DNA of 64,000 bases from Ruegeria sp. HKCCD7303 (lineage in GTDB: Bacteria; Pseudomonadota; Alphaproteobacteria; Rhodobacterales; Rhodobacteraceae): NCBI RefSeq assembly GCF_013111185.1, contig NZ_WVRE01000002.1, positions 806,001 to 870,000 of the forward strand, written 5' to 3'. Made by a program: the position numbers and the translations under genes. Under the pieces are notes generated by a model, which saw only the letters and a list, made by a program, of their open reading frames with translations, did no database searches and was not told the DNA's origin. Below are positions 28,190 to 37,043 of this stretch, piece after piece (position 1 is the first letter of the stretch; each line of letters starts with the position of its first letter).

Positions 28190-29380
28190 TTATTTCTGCG
28201 AGACTTCCAAAGCCTGCTGAATATCAGCCAGCAGGTCATCTGCGTCTTCCAAACCAACGGAAAAACGAATGAGTCCTGACGAAATGCCCAACTCAACTTT
28301 CTGCGCTTCGCTCAGGCGTTGGTGTGTCGTCGTCGCCGGGTGCGTTGCGATGGATTTGGCGTCGCCCAGATTGTTGGAAATCACCGGGATCGTCATCGCA
28401 TTCAGAAACGCAAAGGCAGCGTCTTTGCCGCCTTTGATGTCCAGCGACAGAACTGTGCCGCCCTTGCCGCCAAGCTGCGATTGCACCAGCGCGTTCTGCG
28501 CATGAGTTTTCAGACCGGGATAGAGGGTACGCTCCAGCGCCGGGTGCCCTTCAAGCGCTTCAGCAATCTTTTGCGCGCTGTCGGCCTGTGCATTTACGCG
28601 CAGCGCCATGGTTTCCAGGCCCTTAAGCATAACCCAAGCATTAAACGGGCTCAGCGCACCGCCGGTATGCTTCAGGTATGGCTCGACCGTGCCGCGGATG
28701 AAATCCCGTGTACTGATGATCACACCGCCCAGCGCGCGGCCCTGACCGTCAATGTGCTTGGTTGCTGAATAAACGACGACATCGGCACCCTGTTCGATCG
28801 CACGCGAAAAGACCGGTGTCGAAAAAACGTTATCCACCACGACAAGGGCGCCAACGGCATGAGCCAGTTCCGCAACCGACGCGATGTCGATCACTTCCAG
28901 CGTCGGGTTCGACATGGATTCAAAAAAGACAGCCTTGGTGTCCGGGCGGATCGCCGCTTTCCACTGCTCCAGGTCAGTACCGTCAACAAAAGTCACGTCG
29001 ACGCCAAAGCGGGTCAGGATGTTTTCGACGATATACAGACAGGATCCAAACAGCGCCTTGGCGGACACGATATGGTCACCAGCCTTCAGCATCGAGGTCA
29101 ACGCACCGTTGACAGCCGCCATGCCCGACGCCGTCGCAAAGGCGTCCTCGGCCCCTTCCAGCGCCGCGATGCGTTGTTCGAACATCGACACGGTTGGGTT
29201 GCCATAGCGCGCATAGATGAACTCGTCGGGGCCACATTCCAGAAAACGGGCCTCGGCCTGTTCTGCGTTTTCGTAAACGAAGCCCTGCGTCAGGAAAATC
29301 GCCTCGCTCACCTCGTTGTACTGACTACGACGGATGCCGCCATGGACGGCTTGGGTGCGTTTGTTCCAGTTCTCGCTCAT
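28190..29380 (-). CDS. metZ: O-succinylhomoserine sulfhydrylase
   Basis: 396 residues from ATG 29380 (AAAGGAATGAG upstream). A Cys/Met-metabolism PLP enzyme: TQAVHGGIRRSQYNEVSEAIFLTQGFVY at the N-terminus, ATASGMAAVNGAL for cofactor phosphate, VVDNVFSTP with the Asp, and VYSATKHIDGQGRALGG with the Schiff-base Lys. The T-HIDGQGR form is typical of MetZ, which makes homocysteine directly from sulfide. The leader holds a SAM-II riboswitch followed by a terminator hairpin, so excess SAM should turn the gene down. Confidence 0.93.
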   Translation of the reverse strand: MSENWNKRTQAVHGGIRRSQYNEVSEAIFLTQGFVYENAEQAEARFLECGPDEFIYARYGNPTVSMFEQRIAALEGAEDAFATASGMAAVNGALTSMLKAGDHIVSAKALFGSCLYIVENILTRFGVDVTFVDGTDLEQWKAAIRPDTKAVFFESMSNPTLEVIDIASVAELAHAVGALVVVDNVFSTPVFSRAIEQGADVVVYSATKHIDGQGRALGGVIISTRDFIRGTVEPYLKHTGGALSPFNAWVMLKGLETMALRVNAQADSAQKIAEALEGHPALERTLYPGLKTHAQNALVQSQLGGKGGTVLSLDIKGGKDAAFAFLNAMTIPVISNNLGDAKSIATHPATTTHQRLSEAQKVELGISSGLIRFSVGLEDADDLLADIQQALEVSQK

Positions 29381-29411
29381 CTCATTCCTTTCAGCCTCTG
29401 GCAGAGGCAAA

Positions 29412-29446
29412 CAAAAAACCCCAGACGCGGCCAAGCGAAAGGGGTC
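29412..29446 (-). terminator. terminator hairpin in the metZ leader
   Basis: Minus strand: ACCCC-TTT-CGC-TTGGCC-GCG-TCT-GGGGT followed by TTTTT. The 5-bp and 3-bp stems flank an internal loop. It starts about 10 bases after the SAM-II aptamer and ends 32 bases before the ATG. An alternative GGTC/GACC pairing (GGTCAGGATGAAAGACC) would break it. Confidence 0.6.
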
Positions 29447-29454
29447 TTTCATCC

Positions 29455-29512
29455 TGACCTTTTAGCGGTGTTGTTTAGCGTGGCCCGCAATCCGGTAACA
29501 AATCGCCACGTG
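29455..29512 (-). ncRNA. SAM-II riboswitch of metZ
   Basis: On the minus strand the leader reads P1 CGTGGC (29510-29505), GATTT, ACCGGATTGC, closing P1 GCCACG (29484-29479), then TAAACAAC and finally GCTAAAAGG (29466-29458). The order and the conserved pieces GATTT, ACCG-ATTGC and GCTAAAAGG match the SAM-II (metA motif) pseudoknot. TTGTT pairs with AACAA as helix P2a. SAM-II elements control met genes in alphaproteobacteria, agreeing with metZ downstream. The remaining gap up to the GST gene (29513-29714) shows nothing else I can name. Confidence 0.82.
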
Positions 29513-29714
29513 GTCTGTGATGTTGGCCTTACGCCGCACATGCAGAGTCGTCAACCCCGACAAGCCCGTCGTCACAGATCTGTAATCAAAGGTCCGACGG
29601 GCCTTCCCTGCGATGGTATCGCCCGAAGTCACAGCTTTTTGCGCTTCGCCTGCCGCAAGCCCTCTTGCCGATTGCGCAGAAACCCTCATGATCTTTTCAA
29701 CCTGAGGAGAGACC

Positions 29715-30404
29715 ATGATCGATCTGTATTTCTGGCCCACGCCAAACGGCTGGAAAGTGTCCATCGCCCTGGAAGAGATGGAGCTGCCCTACAAGACTCA
29801 CCTGATCAATATCGGCAAAGGCGATCAGTTCGACCCGGAGTTTCTGAAAATCGCCCCCAACAACCGGATGCCTGCTGTCGTCGATCCCGATGGCCCTGAC
29901 GGTGCGCCCGTTTCCGTGTTCGAAAGCGGTGCGATCCTGATGTACCTGGCCCGCAAGACCAAGCGCTTCTATGGCAAGACCGAGCGGGACCAGATCGCGG
30001 TCGAAGAATGGCTCATGTGGCAGATGGGCGGCGTCGGACCAATGGCCGGTCAGGCGCATCACTTTCTAAAATACGCCCCTCAACTGGACCCACCACAGGA
30101 CCTGCCCTATGCAAAGGACCGTTATCGCGCCGAGGTCGCCAGGCTGTACGGTGTGCTGGATCGTCGGCTGGCGGACAATGAATATGTTGCAGGCGATTTC
30201 TATTCCATCGCGGATATGTCGATCTGGGGTTGGGCCAGTCTGTGGGAAGGGCAACAGCACAAGATCGACGACACACCCCATTTCGCCCGCTGGCTTGAAA
30301 CCGTAGGTGCCCGTCCCGGCGTTCAGGCCGGTCGCGCGTTGTATGCAGACCTGCGCGGCGATCACAGGGACAAGCAATCGCAAGGTGTTCTGTTCAAGCG
30401 GTGA
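29715..30404 (+). CDS. glutathione S-transferase family, YfcG/Ure2-like
   Basis: 229 residues. The N-terminal thioredoxin fold (MIDLYFWPTPNGWKVSIALEEM) has the Thr-Pro-Asn of nu-class GSTs, then NRMPAVVDP (cis-Pro) and FESGAILMYLA (the Glu-Ser that binds the gamma-glutamyl group). The helical C-terminal domain has SIADMSIWGW. YfcG-like proteins act as disulfide reductases with glutathione. GAGGAGAGACC precedes the ATG. First of three GSTs in the window. Confidence 0.9.
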   Translation: MIDLYFWPTPNGWKVSIALEEMELPYKTHLINIGKGDQFDPEFLKIAPNNRMPAVVDPDGPDGAPVSVFESGAILMYLARKTKRFYGKTERDQIAVEEWLMWQMGGVGPMAGQAHHFLKYAPQLDPPQDLPYAKDRYRAEVARLYGVLDRRLADNEYVAGDFYSIADMSIWGWASLWEGQQHKIDDTPHFARWLETVGARPGVQAGRALYADLRGDHRDKQSQGVLFKR

Positions 30405-30627
30405 AAAGGATCTATGGCGAGTGTTGAACCCTTACGAGGCCTACACCGAGATTTGAGGATTTGCCACTTCTGCAAATCACGCTCTGCACCAAGCACATAT
30501 TCCTAATCAAGCACCAAGCGGCGGGCGAGCGGACGCAAACCGTTTTTGCTGAATGCCAAGACCACGGAGTTGTTGCCCTGAAAGTGGTTCTAACGCACTC
30601 TTCCTCGGACGAGGGAGGTGGCGGCAA

Positions 30628-32085
30628 ATGCGAAACATCAAAGAAGAAACACTTGATCCAGATGACTGGAACGCCGCACGGGCCCTAGCGCACGTCATAA
30701 TAGATGAAGCAATTGACCACCTAGAGCAGGTGCGAGAACGCCCGGTTTGGCAACCTATGCCCGATGATGTCCGCGCGCATCTGAAACAGGCTTTGCCGGA
30801 AGACCCATGCACATTGGAACAGGTCTATGGCGACTATAGGGAATTCGTACGTGCTTATCCGATGGGTAATATTCACCCCCGCTTTTGGGGGTGGTACATG
30901 GGAGCAAGCAACTTCACCGGGGCATTGGGTGATTTCCTTGCCGCCGTAGAAGGAAGCAACCTAGGGGGCGGGAACACAGGCGCGGCACAGGTAGAACAGC
31001 AGGTTGTCGATTGGTTAAAGGAAATCGCTGGCTTTCCTGAAAGCGCCAGTGGAACCCTGACCAGCGGCGGGTCAATGGCAAACCTGATCGCGCACACGGT
31101 CATCCGTAACCTGGCCGCCGGTTTTGATGTGCGCGAAGAAGGTGTTTCTGCTTTGGAAAAGCCGCTGCGGTTTTACGCATCCGATCAGGTCCATAGCTGC
31201 CACCAAAAGGCGTTGGAAACCCTCGGCCTTGGCTCAAAAGCGCTGGTTGAGATACCAAGCGACGACCGCCAGAGGATTCAACTCGACGCGCTCGAGGCCG
31301 CAATCTCTGAAGACCGTGCGAAGGGGTTGCAGCCAGCTTGCGTGATCGGGACGGCGGGCACCACGAACACCGGAGCCATAGATGACCTGACCGCACTTGC
31401 GGATCTTTGTGATCGAGAGCGGCTTTGGTTTCACGTGGATGGATGCATAGGCGGCGTATTACGTCTTGCACCCGACCACGCGCATCTTGTGAAAGGGATG
31501 GAGCGGGCCGGCTCGGTTGCAATCGACCCTCACAAATGGCTGCACGCACCTTTCGAGGCTGGAGCCGTTTTGATCAAAGATGCCGAGGCTCATTTCGCGA
31601 CCTTCGAAATGCATGGTGCCTATCTTCAATTGCAGGAACGCGGGATGATCGCAGGAAAATTCCTTGCCGATTACGGGCTAGAGCTTAGCCGTGGTTTCCG
31701 AGCTCTAAAGATTTGGATGGCGCTGCGGGAACATGGTGCCGCAAAGTTTGGCCGCCTCATCTCACAAGACATCGCCCATGCACGCTATATGGCGCAACAG
31801 ATAGAAACTCATCCAACGCTGGAACTTGTTGCTCCGGTAGACCTCAACATCGTGTGCTTCAGATATGTGGCGGCGGATGAGAGTGCAGCGAAGACTCTCA
31901 ACACAGAGATTATGCTCCGGCTTCAGGAACGCGGCCTTGCCGTGGCGTCTGACACAACTGTCCAAGGCAGGCACGGGCTTCGCTGTGCCTTCAACAACCA
32001 TCGAACGAGACGCGACGATATTGATGGCTTTTTGCTTGACGTAGTTCGAGTTGGTGAGGAGGTTCTGTGCGAAAACAACCCCTAA
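30628..32085 (+). CDS. PLP-dependent amino-acid decarboxylase (group II)
   Basis: 485 residues from ATG 30628, with GAGGGAGG nine bases upstream. Group II decarboxylase motifs: HPRFWGWYMG, TSGGSMANLIA (cofactor phosphate), IGTAGTTNTGAIDD, WFHVDGCIGG (Asp on the pyridine N) and AIDPHKWLHAPFEAG with the Schiff-base Lys. The substrate (aromatic amino acid, glutamate or diaminobutyrate) cannot be read. CTTCCT and AGGGAG at 30600-30617 could form a hairpin that hides the ribosome site. It is followed by an orphan ORF of different style, and both may have been acquired together. Confidence 0.85.
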   Translation: MRNIKEETLDPDDWNAARALAHVIIDEAIDHLEQVRERPVWQPMPDDVRAHLKQALPEDPCTLEQVYGDYREFVRAYPMGNIHPRFWGWYMGASNFTGALGDFLAAVEGSNLGGGNTGAAQVEQQVVDWLKEIAGFPESASGTLTSGGSMANLIAHTVIRNLAAGFDVREEGVSALEKPLRFYASDQVHSCHQKALETLGLGSKALVEIPSDDRQRIQLDALEAAISEDRAKGLQPACVIGTAGTTNTGAIDDLTALADLCDRERLWFHVDGCIGGVLRLAPDHAHLVKGMERAGSVAIDPHKWLHAPFEAGAVLIKDAEAHFATFEMHGAYLQLQERGMIAGKFLADYGLELSRGFRALKIWMALREHGAAKFGRLISQDIAHARYMAQQIETHPTLELVAPVDLNIVCFRYVAADESAAKTLNTEIMLRLQERGLAVASDTTVQGRHGLRCAFNNHRTRRDDIDGFLLDVVRVGEEVLCENNP

Positions 32086-32184
32086 GGTCACTGCGTGCCT
32101 TGGGGCGACCCTATGGCATATTTGTGCCTCTTGGGTTCAGAGCGCGATCACCTGCCGTGATAGCTTTGCCCGCACTACGGTCAG

Positions 32185-32832
32185 TCAGCGAAACTTGAAC
32201 TCAGGTTCTACAAGGAATCCCAATGGTTTGCTGCCACGATTCCCACTGCGCAGCGCTGTGACATTTCTTCCGTCCACGCGCATCCGGGATGTCAGGACCA
32301 GGGCTGGCCGCCCTACTGCTTTTTCCTGGACCTGGTCGACGGGTCGTTTTGCAAAATCGGACAAGAAATCGTTCGGTACTCCAGAACGCCTTGATCGAAA
32401 ATTCGGAATCTTGTGCTGCTGTTTTTCCGGTTCTTCCAACGACAGCGATTGCAGGTCCCTAAATTTTGATCGGTATGCCTCAGCGGCTTCAAGGTGCTTT
32501 TTCTCGAACGCATAGACGTTCTGAGCTTCTTCGATCATTCTGGCGGCGTGAATGCACCCCTTGGACCGCACAAGCTCTGAGAGTTCGGCAATACGGTCAG
32601 AAATCAGGTTGCAATTCAGAACGACGGCTTTTTCGAACGATCCATGTTGTTTTACGTTGGGCATCTCGAGTGGCTCAGACAAGACGTTGAGTGGTGCACG
32701 ATCAAACCTGATCTCGGACACAGGCTGAGGCGTAACAACACACGCAATTACCTGCCCTGTGACACAGAGTCGACCAACACGCACCAGATTGGCGGAAAGA
32801 CGCCTCTTATGCGCTTTGGAATTAGACACCAC
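32185..32832 (-). CDS. hypothetical protein, no recognised family
   Basis: A 215-codon frame starting at GTG 32832 with no clear ribosome site; a later ATG (MPNVKQH) is possible. Residues about 65-135 (NLISDRIAELSELVRSKG..., EEAQNVYAFEKKHLEAAEAYRSKF) look like a helical, coiled-coil-prone segment; the ends are basic and probably unstructured. I see no domain. Codon use is less GC-biased than in the neighbours. It could be real, degraded or acquired; the stop lies 100 bp from the convergent decarboxylase. Confidence 0.4.
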   Translation of the reverse strand: MVSNSKAHKRRLSANLVRVGRLCVTGQVIACVVTPQPVSEIRFDRAPLNVLSEPLEMPNVKQHGSFEKAVVLNCNLISDRIAELSELVRSKGCIHAARMIEEAQNVYAFEKKHLEAAEAYRSKFRDLQSLSLEEPEKQQHKIPNFRSRRSGVPNDFLSDFAKRPVDQVQEKAVGRPALVLTSRMRVDGRNVTALRSGNRGSKPLGFLVEPEFKFR

Positions 32833-32926
32833 GTTTGGGCAAACCCAAGCGCAGTTTTGTGCTTAGGTGCCAACCTGCTGAAACCAGATCAAATTTACCT
32901 TTAGCGTACACGCCGCGTGAACATGA

Positions 32927-33955
32927 TCATCCGCCGCCGAAAACCGAGGCGAGTATCACCCAGGTACTCAGAACCATCCATGTTCCCGTGATCAGCCAAA
33001 ACATAAACGGTCGATTCGAACGGTCAATTGGCTCGACAAAATCAGCACGCCCTGATTTCAGCGCCAGCCAAGTCCAGATCAGAAACAGCACGCCCCAAAA
33101 CACCTGCAAATCCATAATCACAGCAAGCCAGACACAAACCAACGCAAGCAGGGACTTCCAAGCCAAACCATCAGTTGTGCTTCGGGCCGCCGCACGTGGG
33201 CTTTCACTGACCGCAACAGTATCCTGACCTACATTCTGGATCATGAAATGAGCCCCTTGCCGATCTGAAACCAATGCACGACCTTCTGGCAAGTCATTAT
33301 GGTGACGCCCATCCCGGACTTTGATCTGCCGAATGGAATCGTCCTCCGACTTGACGCCAAAACAGGGCATCCAATAGCGAAATTTTCCGCGGATGGCCTC
33401 GGGCACCTCTTCGGCCTCAGCAACCACGCTTCCGTCAGGATGACGTATATCATAGCGCGGCCATGGGCTTGCCGAGCTCTTCTCAAAGCGCCACCCAAAC
33501 AGGTCCGCATAAAACGGCGCGATCAGTTTGATATCAGGAACGTGGTGAAAACGGCTTATGACCTTACCAGCACCCGGTGCTCCGGCCTGTATGTCTGGAC
33601 CCTCATACATCGTGAACCCGGCACCGGATGGATCCCGAACCAGCGCGATACGCGCCGCGTCGCCAAAGGTTTGAGGCTTCACTTCGATGATGGCGCCCTG
33701 ATGTGTCCGGGCTTGTTCGACCTTTGCGTCCAGATCATCGACGTGCACATACGACATCCAAAAAGACGGCATGTTCATTTTCGCCAAACGATCCGGCATC
33801 GGGAAAACGGCCGCCACCTCCTGCCCGCCGATAGTGGCAAAGTCATAAGTGTCTTCTTCACCAAATGCCCAATTGAATATTCCGGCATAGTCCACTCTGG
33901 CAGCGCGCATGTCGTAGGTGGACAGGTCCGTCCACAGAAAATGTCCGTTTGCCAT
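32927..33955 (-). CDS. two-VOC-domain protein fused to membrane helices
   Basis: 342 residues, AAGAGGG before the ATG. Residues 5-120 (FLWTDLSTYDMRAARVDYAGIFNW...) and 133-250 (ISRFHHVPDIKLIAPFYADLFGWRFEKS...) are two glyoxalase/bleomycin-resistance (VOC) modules. From about residue 268 the chain becomes hydrophobic: SLLALVCVWLAVIMDLQVFW, GVLFLIWTWLAL and MFWLITGTWMVLSTWVILA, about three helices. VOC proteins are normally soluble, so this would be a membrane-tethered form. Metal ligands are not obvious in either module. Function unknown. Confidence 0.75.
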   Translation of the reverse strand: MANGHFLWTDLSTYDMRAARVDYAGIFNWAFGEEDTYDFATIGGQEVAAVFPMPDRLAKMNMPSFWMSYVHVDDLDAKVEQARTHQGAIIEVKPQTFGDAARIALVRDPSGAGFTMYEGPDIQAGAPGAGKVISRFHHVPDIKLIAPFYADLFGWRFEKSSASPWPRYDIRHPDGSVVAEAEEVPEAIRGKFRYWMPCFGVKSEDDSIRQIKVRDGRHHNDLPEGRALVSDRQGAHFMIQNVGQDTVAVSESPRAAARSTTDGLAWKSLLALVCVWLAVIMDLQVFWGVLFLIWTWLALKSGRADFVEPIDRSNRPFMFWLITGTWMVLSTWVILASVFGGG

Positions 33956-34039
33956 CGCGCCCTCTTTCCTGCTTCGATCCTATCCGAGCTATGACCGGCA
34001 AAGCGCCCTGTCCAGAGGCCGTACTATACACAGATTGCT

Positions 34040-34345
34040 TTAATGCCCTTCCCCCTGCACCAGCATATCCAACATGCCCGAGATATCTTCGATCTCTTCC
34101 GCGATTACATGAGTCACCGAATGCGCCCGCTGCATCCGGCCCGTCACCTTAAGCAAGCGACCTGAAATCACCGCGCGGCGAAATTGTTCGTAGATTTTGC
34201 GCCACACCACCACATTCACGATCCCGGTCTCATCCTCAAGCGTCAGAAAGATCACCCCCTTGGCCGTCCCCGGCCTCTGCCGCAGGATCACCAGCCCGGC
34301 CACGGCCACGCGCGCGCCCTCGGGCGGTGCTGTCAACTGATTTGA
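34040..34345 (-). pseudogene. C-terminal remnant of error-prone DNA polymerase dnaE2
   Basis: The frame encodes VAVAGLVILRQRPGTAKG, VIFLTLEDETGIVNVVVW, RRAVISGRLLKVTGRMQRA and HVIAEEIEDISGMLDML. This is the OB-fold end of DnaE2, the SOS mutasome polymerase, about 95 of over 1000 residues. The open frame extends upstream to 34555, but there the residues are not DnaE2-like. The rest is gone, and no imuA/imuB is in the window. It lies between the VOC fusion and the ferredoxin. Confidence 0.75.
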
Positions 34346-34475
34346 CGGCAAACAAGATGGCGGGCGTGGCCAGTTCCGACTGGAAACCACAGAATGAACA
34401 GGGGCAACAAGCATGAGAACAAAAATAGAACAAACACCAAGAAAGTCCAGACACGGCCTCAGGAGTCGCAAATGA

Positions 34476-34864
<389 letters not shown>

Positions 34865-34865
<1 letters not shown>

Positions 34866-35626
34866 TGCATTCCAAAGCGCCGCGTCCCTCCCGTCGCCTT
34901 TGGTGGCGTCGGACACGCGGCGCACTGACATCTCTGTGCCTTTGGGGATCGACCTTAGGCACCGCGACAGCTGCCGATCAAATCAAAGCGGCCAAATTCA
35001 CAGAACCGACCACACGCTACGCGCACGGGGTCTTGGGCGACACTGTTGAATATGGTGCATTGGAACTTCGTGTTCAAAACACCGGCTCAAACCCAAAAAC
35101 CGTAATCGTTCGCCTGCCGCAAGATCGCGTCTTCGAAGATCTCACACCACGACTTATCGATATTGATGCAGACGGAACTTTCGAAGCGATTGTCGTTGAA
35201 TCTCAGGATCAACAAGGCGCGCAGCTGGCCATTTACAACGCAAGCGGCGCAAAAATCGCCTCCACACCTCATATCGGCACCCGCTTCCGCTGGCTCGCCC
35301 CAATCGGAGCAGCCGATTTGGACGGAGACGGCAATATCGAAATCGCCTATATCGGCCGTCCGCACCTTGCCAAAACACTGCGCATCTGGCGCTACAAAGA
35401 CAACGCCCTGACCCAGATCGCTTCGATACCCGGTCTGACCAACCACAAGATCGGTGAGGATTTCATCTCGGGCGGCCTGCGCACCTGCGGCGAACGCCCA
35501 GAACTGATCGTGGCCAGCGCCGACTGGTCACGGATCATGAGCGTTTCCTATGACAATGACTGGACCAAAATCGATCTCGGCCCTTTCAAAGGCCCCAACA
35601 GCCTCGCACAGGCCTTGAACTGCTGA
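34865..35626 (+). CDS. secreted FG-GAP/VCBS-like repeat protein
   Basis: 253 residues. A cationic N-terminus (RPSRRLWWRRTRG) and hydrophobic stretch ending ATAADQ form a signal peptide. The body has two calcium-binding FG-GAP-type blades, IDIDADGTFEAIVVE and AADLDGDGNIEIAYIG, so a small beta-propeller fragment is likely. It is translationally coupled to the ferredoxin, and the pair is seen together in related genomes as far as I recall. Function unknown. A dispersed repeat begins directly at its stop codon. Confidence 0.75.
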
Positions 35627-35692
35627 TCCGCCTCTTCATCTGGCTAAAAATACCTTGGGGGTGAGGCCGCAGGCCGAGGGGGCAAAGCCCCC
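35625..35692 (+). repeat. dispersed extragenic repeat, copy A
   Basis: Starts in the TGA stop of the preceding gene: GATCCGCC, then CATCTGGCTAAAAATACC, then a G run and the hairpin GGGGGC-AAA-GCCCCC (35678-35692). Nearly identical in its first 40 bases to copy B at 41548. Confidence 0.75.
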
Positions 35693-35699
35693 TGCCCGA

Positions 35700-36968
35700 T
35701 CACTTATCCAATGCACGCCACCCTATATCGCGTCGGTAAAACCCTTCGGGCCAATTCACACCATCAACCATCTTGTACGCCCGTTCCCGCGCCTCTTGCA
35801 GCGTGTCACCGCGCGCAGTCACGTTCAACACTCGCCCACCGGCGGCCTGCACCTGACCCTCAACAGCCTTGGTACCGGCATGGAACACCATGTTGCTGCT
35901 GTCTTCGGGCAAAGCATCCAGCCCCATGATGACCGAACCCTTTTCATAAGACCCCGGATAGCCTTTGGCCGCCATCACAACCGTCATCGCGTGATCATCG
36001 GCCCAGTTCACCCGCATATCGCCCAGCCGCCCTTCGGCTGCGGCATGCATCAAATCCATCGCTTGCGCACCAAGGCGCATCATCAGCACCTGACACTCGG
36101 GATCGCCAAAACGCACATTGTATTCCACCAGGCGTGGTTGTCCGTCCTTGATCATCAACCCAGCGTAAAGGACTCCCTGAAACGGCGTGCCGCGACGCTT
36201 CATTTCTGCCATGGTCGGGCGCACAATCTCTTCCATTGCGCGCGCTTCGACCTCAGCACTCAGCACCGGTGCCGGAGAATACGCGCCCATGCCACCCGTG
36301 TTCAGCCCGGTATCGCCTTCGCCAACACGCTTGTGGTCCTGAGCCGTCCCGACAGAGAGAATGTTCTCGCCATCGCAAAGAACAAAAAGCGAGGCTTCTT
36401 CGCCTTCCATGAACTCTTCGATGACAACTTCCGCACCAGCACCGCCAAAAGCGCCGCCGAACATGTCGTCAATAGCGTCCAGTGCGGTTTGTTCATCCAT
36501 CGCAACAATCACGCCCTTGCCTGCGGCCAGACCGTCAGCCTTCACCACAATCGGCGCGCCTTGTTCGCGGATATAGGCCTTGGCAGGTTCGGCTTCGGTG
36601 AACCGGGCATAAGCTGCGGTGGGCGCGTTGGCCGCGTCGCAGATTTCCTTCGTAAAGCTTTTCGACGCTTCCAGCTTCGCCGCCTCGGCGGAGGGACCAA
36701 AAACCAGAACTCCGGCCTCGCGCAAGCGATCAGCCACCCCGGCAGCCAAAGGTGCCTCGGGTCCGACAATCACAAAGTCAATCGCGTTTTCTTCGGCGAA
36801 GCTGACAACAGCCCCGCCATTTTCAGTATCCAGCGCTGCACAGTCCGCGATCTGAGCGATTCCGGCATTGCCCGGAGCAACGATCAGACGGTCGCATTTT
36901 GGGTTTTGCAACACCGCCCAGGCGAGACTGTGTTCGCGCCCGCCGCTGCCGAGAATGAGGATGTTCAT
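35700..36968 (-). CDS. purD: phosphoribosylamine-glycine ligase
   Basis: 422 residues from ATG 36968 ([17 protein letters not shown]). GARS joins glycine to phosphoribosylamine in purine synthesis. The ATP-grasp core is present: [79 protein letters not shown] and [19 protein letters not shown]. The in-frame extension upstream to 37538 is antisense to xseA and not real. Divergent from xseA over 75 bp. Confidence 0.96.
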   Translation of the reverse strand: MNILILGSGGREHSLAWAVLQNPKCDRLIVAPGNAGIAQIADCAALDTENGGAVVSFAEENAIDFVIVGPEAPLAAGVADRLREAGVLVFGPSAEAAKLEASKSFTKEICDAANAPTAAYARFTEAEPAKAYIREQGAPIVVKADGLAAGKGVIVAMDEQTALDAIDDMFGGAFGGAGAEVVIEEFMEGEEASLFVLCDGENILSVGTAQDHKRVGEGDTGLNTGGMGAYSPAPVLSAEVEARAMEEIVRPTMAEMKRRGTPFQGVLYAGLMIKDGQPRLVEYNVRFGDPECQVLMMRLGAQAMDLMHAAAEGRLGDMRVNWADDHAMTVVMAAKGYPGSYEKGSVIMGLDALPEDSSNMVFHAGTKAVEGQVQAAGGRVLNVTARGDTLQEARERAYKMVDGVNWPEGFYRRDIGWRALDK

Positions 36969-37043
36969 GAATGCTCTCCGATCTGCTTGGCCTTGCCTGC
37001 GCGGCGTTCTAAGCTGGCCCGGCATTTGAAACAAGGCGCTGAA

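Noticed and set aside
35655-37043. In-frame extension before xseA
   Set aside because: It runs antisense through purD; the xseA family start is at 37044.
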